Shown here: positions 1 to 4,152 of the stretch, piece by piece
Position numbering within the stretch: position 1 is the first letter of the stretch
Layout of the letters: each line of letters begins with the position of its first letter
Assembly (NCBI GenBank): GCA_002404195.1
Contig: DHJF01000012.1
Location: 1 to 12,019 of the forward strand
DNA from: Candidatus Saccharibacteria bacterium UBA4727
Lineage (GTDB): Bacteria > Patescibacteriota > Saccharimonadia > Saccharimonadales > Saccharimonadaceae
Reading direction: 5' to 3'
Length of the DNA stretch: 12,019 nucleotides
The notes under the pieces: generated by a model
What the model saw: the letters and a program-made list of their open reading frames with translations, nothing else
Databases searched by the model: none
What the model was told of the DNA's origin: nothing
Made by a program: the position numbers and the translations under genes

Positions 1-48
1 ATCCAGAGGAGCGGGGCTCTACTTTGAATCGGGGTGAATGAGGAATGG

Positions 49-759
49 CTAATAACGCCACCGAACGTGTTCGTTCATTGCGTTTGTCTTCTCTAGTAGT
101 CGACGCTGAGCGGCAAGTCGCTCCTCTTTGTCCTTGATGCTATCTTCGAGAAACATGTCAAGGCGCCGAGCTAATACCATAGCCGCGGAGTCTCCGTATT
201 CGAAGAATCTGTGCGTCTCACCCTCACGCGCTCGAAGCCCGTCGAGAAGGTCGGCAACTGTCTCGTAGGTCATAAATCGGGCTATTTCGCTCGTTGTTGC
301 ATGGTTGGTGTATACCAACCATGTTCCCTTGCGGGTTAAGAAAACTTGGACAATGGGTGAGCTACCACCCCGAATAGGATTTAAGTAAAGCTGTGAATAT
401 CGCTCTACTCGTGACTGATTAAACCACAGACACCTCGTGCCAGTCAGCTCACTCCATGCGACATACTCAGCCCAGGTGGACTTCACGTGTTCGTAGGAAT
501 AGGCATCTTCAAGCTTCTCGAAGTCGGCCATGTAGGGAATCTGCGGTTTGAAGAGCTCAAACTTGAGCTCAAGGAAACGCGCGTCGAATCCGTAGCGGAC
601 AAAATCGGCGAGGTCCATTTTTTCGCCTTTGAGCCAAAAATCGGCTACCAATTGTTGTACTTCTTCGCTGATGGGCATACCCATTGCCAGCTCCGTTCTC
701 TGTGAAATGTGCAACTCCTCGGGGCATACCCTTATTGGAGTTAAGACGACGACTGTCAT
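49..759 (-). CDS. Hypothetical protein, 236 aa, no recognised family
   Basis: I do not recognise this protein. It is soluble-looking, with no signal peptide or membrane segment. A Trp/Tyr-rich centre (around residues 95-150, with WAEYVAW and TRKGTWLVYTNH) is followed by a charged C-terminal helix with coiled-coil character (KDKEERLAAQRRLLEKTNAMNE). The ATG at 757-759 is preferred because a TATAAT -10 (771-776) ends 11 nt upstream, giving a leader of only a few bases. An internal ATG at MGMPISEEV (about residue 26) is an alternative start. It is the last of the minus-strand accessory genes. Upstream lies a minus-strand terminator hairpin (807-843) whose flank supplies the candidate -35. Coding status is supported by length and coherent composition; function is unknown. 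Confidence 0.7.
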   Translation of the reverse strand: MTVVVLTPIRVCPEELHISQRTELAMGMPISEEVQQLVADFWLKGEKMDLADFVRYGFDARFLELKFELFKPQIPYMADFEKLEDAYSYEHVKSTWAEYVAWSELTGTRCLWFNQSRVERYSQLYLNPIRGGSSPIVQVFLTRKGTWLVYTNHATTSEIARFMTYETVADLLDGLRAREGETHRFFEYGDSAAMVLARRLDMFLEDSIKDKEERLAAQRRLLEKTNAMNEHVRWRY

Positions 760-770
760 CCTTACGTGTG

Positions 771-798
771 ATTATAGACGAGCAGTTGCTGACTGCAA
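771..798 (-). promoter_or_regulatory. Promoter of the 49-759 gene
   Basis: On the minus strand, a perfect TATAAT (771-776) is preceded after 16 bp by a TTGCAG -35 (793-798). The predicted transcription start lies about 4 nt before the ATG. The -35 lies inside the 19-bp direct repeat that begins at 794. Confidence 0.55.
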
Positions 799-812
799 GC
801 ATAAACAAAAAA
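794..812. repeat. 19-bp direct repeat, copy 1
   Basis: TGCAAGCATAAACAAAAAA occurs exactly here and again at 1917-1935, in the same orientation. The two copies bracket the only plus-strand gene of the accessory region. Both abut a minus-strand terminator hairpin, so the A-run is that terminator's T-tract on the other strand. Confidence 0.8.
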
Positions 813-843
813 AGTTCCGCGAATATCCTCTTGACCGCAGAAC
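807..843 (-). terminator. Intrinsic terminator, minus strand
   Basis: Read on the minus strand, GTTCTGCG pairs with CGCGGAAC (8 bp including one T·G wobble) around a 14-nt loop, followed by seven Ts. No minus-strand gene is visible just upstream of it, so it may have belonged to a gene now lost or displaced by the 986-1744 segment. Confidence 0.6.
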
Positions 844-923
844 GTATGCGGCAAGCCCAGTGGGTGTACTTTATGGCACACCGTGCATAAGACTAAGCTC
901 TGCTGCGTATAGATTTCTCAAAC

Positions 924-952
924 TTGATAAACTCTTATAACTATGGTATAAA
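924..952 (+). promoter_or_regulatory. Promoter of the membrane-protein gene
   Basis: TTGATA (924-929), a 17-bp spacer, then TATAAA (947-952), preceded by TGG to make an extended -10. The predicted start is near 959, leaving a leader of about 27 nt before the ATG at 986. No Shine-Dalgarno sequence is visible. Confidence 0.75.
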
Positions 953-985
953 TCATACCTAGTTCGTCCTTTAAATAAACGTGTT

Positions 986-1744
986 ATGTTACGAAAGAAG
1001 GTGGTTCGATTGGAGTTTCATGATGGCTGGGCAGCTCTTGCTCTAGCGATTTATATCGTAGGCGGCCTGATCTGTTGGGTCTTGGCTAGCATCGGATGGG
1101 AGGGCTCCCCTTCCAAGAGGGCCGAGCTATACGCCTGGCTAACAGGAGTATCGCTATTCCTGGTTGGTGTTATGGTTGTTAACGCCATCTCCTGGAGTAG
1201 CTCATACGACCACAAGGATGATCGGACTGCAACCGTTGCTGAAGTTGTCGGCAAATTTGGCTTAACGTCCGGAGATGAGTATCCACTCGTCCTCGGCAGC
1301 CGCGTCAGTGGGTCAAAAGGTGAAGGGTCCGTTTCTGGTGGGTTCTTCAGTATCTCCGGGTCTATGAGTGTGCAACCAGCTACCGCAACATCGGTCAGCT
1401 TCCAAAATGGTAACGCGAGTTACATTCTTGAGCTGCCGACGTCAAAGATTACTTTCGTGCAAGATGCAAATCATGCACCGACAGTGAAACTTTACCTAAA
1501 GAATCTTGATGTTCACAGCAGTGGGCTCGATGGTTCTGATGGCACAAGCGTCGTCTACAGTTATGGTGAATGTAGAGTTGCTGTTGTCAACTTCTGGCTG
1601 AACTGTGTGAAGCCGACGACTGCGGTGACGGTACATCTCGATGACGCCGTCCAGCGCCGCGGCCTGTCGCCGGTTGTCGCTGATAATTTTGACAGCGCCA
1701 CCATCACATTAACACCGGAGATGTACAAACAACTCCTCGGATAG
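986..1744 (+). CDS. Two-helix membrane protein, 252 aa, unknown function
   Basis: The N-terminus holds two clear hydrophobic segments, about residues 16-36 and 48-68, separated by a short charged loop (EGSPSKRAE). The remaining ~180 residues form a Ser/Gly/Thr/Val-rich domain with alternating polar and hydrophobic residues, suggesting beta structure (SVSGGFFSISGSMSVQ). It contains only two well separated cysteines (ECRVAV, LNCVKP). I cannot name the family; similar two-helix-plus-beta proteins occur in mobile and phage-associated regions, but that is only a resemblance. It is the only plus-strand gene in an otherwise minus-strand accessory block. It has its own consensus promoter (924-952) and strong terminator (1748-1815), and lies between exact 19-bp direct repeats (794-812, 1917-1935). 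It looks like a self-contained acquired unit. Confidence 0.8.
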   Translation: MLRKKVVRLEFHDGWAALALAIYIVGGLICWVLASIGWEGSPSKRAELYAWLTGVSLFLVGVMVVNAISWSSSYDHKDDRTATVAEVVGKFGLTSGDEYPLVLGSRVSGSKGEGSVSGGFFSISGSMSVQPATATSVSFQNGNASYILELPTSKITFVQDANHAPTVKLYLKNLDVHSSGLDGSDGTSVVYSYGECRVAVVNFWLNCVKPTTAVTVHLDDAVQRRGLSPVVADNFDSATITLTPEMYKQLLG

Positions 1745-1747
1745 AAC

Positions 1748-1815
1748 AAAGACCCTTTGTCGGGCAATACCTCGCGGTTACACGCTGATTGGTATTGCCC
1801 GGCTCGGGTCTTTTT
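1748..1815 (+). terminator. Long intrinsic terminator after the membrane-protein gene
   Basis: AAAGACCC (1748-1755) pairs with GGGTCTTT (1806-1813), and CGGGCAATACC (1761-1771) pairs perfectly with GGTATTGCCCG (1791-1801). A 19-nt loop lies between them and a T-run follows. It begins 4 nt after the stop codon. The arms are long enough to act in both directions. Confidence 0.85.
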
Positions 1816-1866
1816 GATGTATACAATAAAAAGAATTATCACATTGTGAGAACAACTGGTCTACAA

Positions 1867-1917
1867 GGAAAGAGTAGCCTACATGTTAGGTGACGGATGG
1901 CTCTTTCCGTCACATGT
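1867..1917. repeat. Overlapping, mutually exclusive inverted repeats
   Basis: GTGACGGA (1890-1897) pairs with TCCGTCAC (1906-1913), extendable by ACAT (1881-1884) with ATGT (1914-1917). GGAAAGAG (1867-1874) instead pairs with CTCTTTCC (1901-1908), extendable by GCC/GGC. Bases 1906-1908 are used by both, so only one hairpin can form at a time. No ORF is present and the role is unknown. Confidence 0.6.
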
Positions 1918-1935
1918 GCAAGCATAAACAAAAAA
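1917..1935. repeat. 19-bp direct repeat, copy 2
   Basis: Exact second copy of TGCAAGCATAAACAAAAAA (first at 794-812). It merges into the terminator hairpin at 1925-1954. Confidence 0.8.
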
Positions 1936-1954
1936 GACTTCCGTAGAAATCTTT
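1925..1954 (-). terminator. Intrinsic terminator of the HTH gene
   Basis: On the minus strand, AAAGATTTC pairs with GAAGTCTTT (9 bp, one T·G wobble) around a TACG tetraloop, followed by a T-run and GTTTATG. It lies about 100 nt past the HTH stop. It is nearly identical (one mismatch in about 31 nt) to the terminator at 2824-2851. Confidence 0.75.
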
Positions 1955-1955
1955 A

Positions 1956-2061
1956 AGTACTGTACCTGAAAGTAAACATTCGAAGTAGCCTAGCTGAGAT
2001 TAGCCCAGATGATCTTGATACTCTCTATGAACAATTCAAAAAAGATCAGCCAAAAGACTAA
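1956..2061 (+). pseudogene. Possible C-terminal gene remnant, no start codon
   Basis: In one plus-strand frame, 34 codons run without a stop to TAA at 2059-2061 and end in an acidic/basic helix-like tail (ISPDDLDTLYEQFKKDQPKD). There is no ATG, GTG or TTG start; the frame is closed upstream by TAA at 1953-1955, inside the terminator hairpin. The composition looks like real protein, so this may be the 3' remnant of a gene cut by rearrangement. Its stop overlaps the stop of the convergent HTH gene (2058-2060). A chance ORF cannot be excluded. Confidence 0.3.
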
Positions 2062-2273
2062 AACGGTAAGATATCGGATGATTTCACGCGTAGAACTTGC
2101 GTGATTGCTTCAAAAGTCTCAATGGATTGATTTACTTCGCCACGTTCGATTCTTGAATAATAGTTCACACTAACGCCTGCTTTTTCGGCAACTTCAAGCT
2201 GCGTAAGATTTAACCGCAAACGGGCTTCTCTTAGTCGTTTACCTACTTTTTCGAGGGTTTTATTTGCGATCAT
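2058..2273 (-). CDS. XRE-family helix-turn-helix regulator, 71 aa
   Basis: A single-domain DNA-binding protein of the Xre/Cro (HTH_3) type. Five predicted helices fill the chain. The core reads LTQLEVAEKAGVSVNYYSRIERG (residues 23-45, cited as landmarks LTQ, VAEKAGVS and SRIERG), the usual helix-turn-helix with the conserved Q and the closing 'S-x-x-x-x-I-E-R-G' pattern. The length of about 70 residues is normal for stand-alone members such as restriction-modification controllers, prophage repressors and antitoxin-like regulators. No sensor or dimerisation domain is present. Its promoter region contains two palindromes that could be its own operator, so autoregulation is likely but inferred. 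It follows the GNAT gene on the same strand, with its own promoter. Confidence 0.93.
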   Translation of the reverse strand: MIANKTLEKVGKRLREARLRLNLTQLEVAEKAGVSVNYYSRIERGEVNQSIETFEAITQVLRVKSSDILPF

Positions 2274-2298
2274 AATTATGTGTGAATTATAGCATAAT
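2271..2298 (-). promoter_or_regulatory. HTH gene promoter with palindromic operator candidates
   Basis: On the minus strand, an extended -10 TGCTATAAT (2286-2294) lies 12 nt before the ATG. No good -35 is seen. The perfect palindrome CATAATTATG (2271-2280) covers the start codon. ATTAT-AGC-ATAAT (2286-2298) is an inverted repeat over the -10. Both are suitable positions for autorepression. Confidence 0.6.
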
Positions 2299-2337
2299 GA
2301 TTGTCCGTGTGTTCACCACATGGCGGGTGTAATTTTA

Positions 2338-2364
2338 GCAGCCCCTAATGGACGAGTTTAGGAC
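2338..2364. repeat. Gene-boundary repeat, copy A
   Basis: Plus-strand GCAGCCCCTAATGGACGAGT then TTAGGAC, beginning just past the GNAT stop codon. CCTAA and TTAGG can form a 5-bp stem. Related copies are at 2871-2900, 3178-3204 and, weakly, 3776-3795. Confidence 0.65.
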
Positions 2365-2367
2365 TTT

Positions 2368-2808
2368 TCAGCTAGAAAGTTCTTTGAATAAACTATCGCC
2401 CGTCACTTTGAAGCCTGACTCTAGCATCTGACTTCTAAATGGATTCGTTTTAGCGAGTTCCGCATACAAGTAAGAAATGTCGAGTTCGTTTGCAGTTTTC
2501 AATAGCTCAGACATAATCGCAGCACCAATTCCCTTTTTCTGGTGGATAGGATGAACCGTAAGGTCGCATAATACCGCATGCCGGACATTTCCAGCGATGC
2601 ATGCCATTCCAATTAAGATTGACTCAGAATCCCTAACGCCAACGATAGCCAAAGACTGATCAATACACTCTTGCCATCGGGCCGTTGTATCACCTTTCCA
2701 GTTAACTGATTCGCGCAACGTAATTATTTCGAGTGGAGAAATATTAGCCTTATTAACAAAACGGTACAGTCCTGGCAAGCTGGCATTGTTGAATGGATTT
2801 CCTGTCAT
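2368..2808 (-). CDS. GNAT-family N-acetyltransferase, 146 aa
   Basis: A GCN5-related acetyltransferase that would transfer the acetyl group of acetyl-CoA to an unidentified amine. The signature is at residues 80-99: a beta-4 strand (LCDLTVHP) followed by the pyrophosphate-binding loop Q90-K-K-G93-I-G95-A, matching Q/R-x-x-G-x-G/A. The N-terminal part (LYRFVNKANISPLE, then LRESVNW) resembles small GNATs whose family usually begins near that LYRF. The C-terminal GFKVTGDSLFKEL is the usual last strand region. The ATG at 2808 is chosen because an extended -10 ends exactly 6 nt upstream. It is transcribed alone: a terminator (2824-2851) is fused to its promoter. A frameshifted RHH gene lies upstream on the same strand, so a toxin-antitoxin role was considered but is not supported by the layout. 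Confidence 0.92.
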   Translation of the reverse strand: MTGNPFNNASLPGLYRFVNKANISPLEIITLRESVNWKGDTTARWQECIDQSLAIVGVRDSESILIGMACIAGNVRHAVLCDLTVHPIHQKKGIGAAIMSELLKTANELDISYLYAELAKTNPFRSQMLESGFKVTGDSLFKELSS

Positions 2809-2814
2809 GCATTT

Positions 2815-2823
2815 ATAATACCA
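2815..2823 (-). promoter_or_regulatory. Extended -10 of the GNAT gene (leaderless)
   Basis: Minus-strand TGGTATTAT, ending 6 nt before the ATG (gap 2809-2814), so transcription should begin at the A of the start codon. No convincing -35 is seen; the spacer region is the T-tract of the preceding terminator. Confidence 0.7.
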
Positions 2824-2851
2824 AACAAAAAAGACTTCCGAAGAAATCTTT
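2824..2851 (-). terminator. Intrinsic terminator with UUCG tetraloop
   Basis: On the minus strand, AAAGATTTC and GAAGTCTTT pair (9 bp, one T·G wobble) closing a C(TTCG)G loop, an extra-stable tetraloop. TTTTTT and then GTTTGG follow. It ends the RHH transcript directly before the GNAT promoter and matches the terminator at 1925-1954 almost base for base. Confidence 0.8.
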
Positions 2852-2870
2852 AATCATTGCGCTCATGCTT

Positions 2871-2900
2871 GGCAGCCCCTAGTGGATGAACTTCGAAACC
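2871..2900. repeat. Gene-boundary repeat, copy B
   Basis: Plus-strand GCAGCCCCTAGTGGATGAAC then TTCGAAACC. It lies just past the stop of the frameshifted RHH gene and shares the core AGCCCCTARTGGAYGA with copy A. Its right part (TTCGAAACC) has diverged. Confidence 0.6.
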
Positions 2901-2908
2901 TATAACGT

Positions 2909-3134
2909 TCAGATGTTATATATTTCAGAAGGTATTTCTGGCGATATAGTATGAATACGTTCTTTTTCGCCATCTTTGTCGACAAGGTAAACCTCACCTG
3001 CGTTGTCGATCATTTCAAGTACTTTAACGCCCATAAAAATAATTGTCTCGACTGATCGTCCACGTTCGATTTCTCCCCCAGCGAATTATGCGGGCACATT
3101 CATCATTGATATTTAGACTAAGTTCAGCTGTCAT
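2909..3134 (-). pseudogene. Frameshifted ribbon-helix-helix regulator (about 74 aa)
   Basis: From ATG (3132-3134) the frame reads MTAELSLNINDECARIIRW, then soon runs out of frame and stops after 36 codons. A second frame continues coherently as EIERGRSVETIIFMGVKV, then LEMIDNAGEVYLVDKDG, to TGA at 2909-2911. Removing one base from the C5 run at 3075-3079 (G5 on the coding strand) joins them into 74 residues. The joined protein has the RHH (Arc/CopG) layout: a polar-apolar strand (TAELSLNIND), helix A, a GRS turn, then helix B. The promoter is intact. It could be a recent mutation, a phase-variable homopolymer or a sequencing error. The second frame has an internal ATG (MGVKVLEM), but that would lack the strand. 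Confidence 0.7.
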
Positions 3135-3140
3135 TTGAAA

Positions 3141-3169
3141 ATAATACAATATAGCATAGTATTTGTCAC
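3141..3169 (-). promoter_or_regulatory. Promoter of the RHH gene (leaderless)
   Basis: On the minus strand, GTGACA (3164-3169), a 17-bp spacer, then TATTAT (3141-3146). The -10 ends 6 nt before the ATG, placing the transcription start on the start codon. Confidence 0.7.
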
Positions 3170-3177
3170 TATACGAT

Positions 3178-3204
3178 AGAGCCTAGTGGATGAGTTTAGA
3201 ACTA
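3178..3204. repeat. Gene-boundary repeat, copy C
   Basis: Plus-strand AGAGCCTAGTGGATGAGT then TTAGAACTA, abutting the stop codon of the hydrolase gene. It shares CCTARTGGAYGAGTTTAG with copy A. Confidence 0.65.
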
Positions 3205-3753
3205 TTTTAATTTTGTTTTGAGAAATGCTAGCAATTCAGGAAATTCAAGCTGCGGTTTCTTATGACTTCCAAAGTGACCGCGATCATTGAATTCAAAATA
3301 CTCGCTATCAAGCCGATCACGAATAAATCGCGGCTCGGATATCGGAATATAAGGATCATCAGTGGAGGCAAAGATAGCCGTCAATTTTTGATTAGTTTTT
3401 ATCTTCCCCCAGTCCCAAGGAGTATCAAAGTAGCCACTGGTTCGCTCATCTTCATAGCCCAAATCGGTATAGTATGTACCCACTAAAACACTCGCACCAA
3501 TTTTATGCTCTTCGGCATATTTGAGAATAGCTAATGCGCCAGATGAAGCTCCAACAACAATATCGTCTGGACTCAATTTAAGTATGTCCGTAAAATACGG
3601 AAACCAGTATTTCTTGCGTGCCAGCTTATTATCTGGAAGATCTGGAGTAAGACATTCAACGCCAACAGCTTCGAGGTTTGATTTGATATAAGGATACCAG
3701 TCGTCAGTTCCGTAACTATTTCCATTGCCGTGTAAAATCACAACTCTATTCAT
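3202..3753 (-). CDS. RBBP9/YdeN-type serine hydrolase, 183 aa
   Basis: A small alpha/beta hydrolase without lid domain, cytoplasmic, substrate unknown. The opening VVILHGNGNS (residues 4-13) is the oxyanion-loop strand. The nucleophile elbow GASSG places Ser70 as the catalytic serine. The acid is D133 in STDDPYIP and the base is H160 in RGHF, giving a complete triad in the order and spacing of the RBBP9/YdeN (DUF1234) family. The DWYPYIKSNLE and TPDLPDN segments are also typical. The length of about 180-190 aa matches full-length members. The ATG at 3753 is fixed by an extended -10 ending 6 nt upstream. It is first in the minus-strand array beside tRNA-Leu and is followed by boundary repeat C. 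Its G+C content looks lower than that of the genes right of the tRNA. Confidence 0.93.
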   Translation of the reverse strand: MNRVVILHGNGNSYGTDDWYPYIKSNLEAVGVECLTPDLPDNKLARKKYWFPYFTDILKLSPDDIVVGASSGALAILKYAEEHKIGASVLVGTYYTDLGYEDERTSGYFDTPWDWGKIKTNQKLTAIFASTDDPYIPISEPRFIRDRLDSEYFEFNDRGHFGSHKKPQLEFPELLAFLKTKLK

Positions 3754-3759
3754 ATGCTT

Positions 3760-3768
3760 ATTGTAACA
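3760..3768 (-). promoter_or_regulatory. Extended -10 of the hydrolase gene (leaderless)
   Basis: Minus-strand TGTTACAAT, with a 6-nt gap (3754-3759) to ATG. It is preceded by TTTGTTTG from the adjacent terminator, the same arrangement as at the GNAT gene. Confidence 0.7.
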
Positions 3769-3795
3769 AACAAATAGCCTCCTTAATGGAGACTA
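3767..3795 (-). terminator. Terminator-like hairpin overlapping the hydrolase promoter
   Basis: On the minus strand, TAGTCTCC pairs with GGAGGCTA (8 bp, one T·G wobble) around ATTAA, followed by TTTGTTTG. The T-tract is interrupted, so its efficiency is uncertain. The plus-strand sequence AGCCTCCTTAATGGA within it resembles the gene-boundary repeat (a possible degenerate copy D at 3776-3795). Confidence 0.55.
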
Positions 3796-3841
3796 CTTTT
3801 ACACTGCCCATGCTGAAGGAAATACGATAAAGATTGGGCCG

Positions 3842-3873
3842 CCACAAAGAAAGACACCTCCGACGGAGGTGTC
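3842..3873 (-). terminator. Terminator of tRNA-Leu(CAG)
   Basis: A 9-bp perfect stem, GACACCTCC (3853-3861) with GGAGGTGTC (3865-3873), 3-nt loop, followed on the minus strand by TTTCTTT. It begins 16 nt after the encoded CCA. Confidence 0.85.
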
Positions 3874-3889
3874 CTAGCTATAATCATTT

Positions 3890-3975
3890 TGGTACGCGAG
3901 AGAAGACTCGAACTTCCACGTCCCGAAGGACACTAGCACCTGAAGCTAGCGCGTCTACCATTCCGCCACTCGCGC
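3890..3975 (-). tRNA. tRNA-Leu (anticodon CAG)
   Basis: An 86-nt type II tRNA that reads CUG. The acceptor stem GCGCGAG pairs with CTCGCGT (first pair G·T), followed by discriminator A and an encoded CCA (3890-3892). The anticodon arm is CTAGC-TTCAGGT-GCTAG with anticodon CAG at 3940-3942. The long variable arm closes on a TTCG loop, and the T-loop is TTCGAGT. It marks the right edge of the AT-richer accessory region, and tRNA 3' ends are common integration sites. I found no second copy of its 3' end on the left within the window. Confidence 0.97.
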
Positions 3976-4015
3976 ATACTTTGGGTAGTCATGCGTATGT
4001 GTCAGCTTACTACTT

Positions 4016-4051
4016 ATCAACAAGATGACGCGCTGCGCGTCTACTGTTGAT
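4016..4051. repeat. Nested palindrome upstream of tRNA-Leu(CAG)
   Basis: GACGCGC (4027-4033) and GCGCGTC (4035-4041) are perfect arms around one base. ATCAAC (4016-4021) and GTTGAT (4046-4051) form an outer stem. No T-run follows on either strand, so it is not a standard terminator. The outer left arm overlaps the only TTGATA-like -35 candidate for the tRNA on the minus strand. Confidence 0.65.
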
Positions 4052-4067
4052 CCCGCGTTTCACGCAG

Positions 4068-4086
4068 CGCCACTTGCGACGTGGCG
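4068..4086. repeat. GC-rich hairpin between the oxidase gene and tRNA-Leu
   Basis: CGCCAC (4068-4073) pairs with GTGGCG (4081-4086) around a 7-nt loop, with a further CACG/CGTG pairing possible outside a bulge. It lies in the 176-nt gene-free interval 3976-4152 next to the palindrome at 4016-4051. No T-run follows. Confidence 0.5.
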
Positions 4087-4152
4087 TGACGTACGCAGAT
4101 AAGCGAATCGTACCTGTGCTATCATAGCGGTTTAAATGGCTCTTTTCAAGTA

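Noticed and set aside
1..48. Hairpin-like GAGC-GGG-GCTC after the 49-759 gene
   Set aside because: The stem is only 4 bp and has no adjacent T-run on the minus strand.
629..940. Plus-strand ORF over the promoter region of the 49-759 gene
   Set aside because: It overlaps a better minus-strand gene, a terminator and two promoters, and its translation has no protein-like character.
1885..1891. Integron attC core GTTAGGT
   Set aside because: It matches GTTRRRY, but no partner RYYYAAC lies at a usable distance on the same strand, and the array repeats lack such cores.
3834..4028. Plus-strand ORF across tRNA-Leu(CAG)
   Set aside because: It is the reverse complement of a clear tRNA and its terminator.
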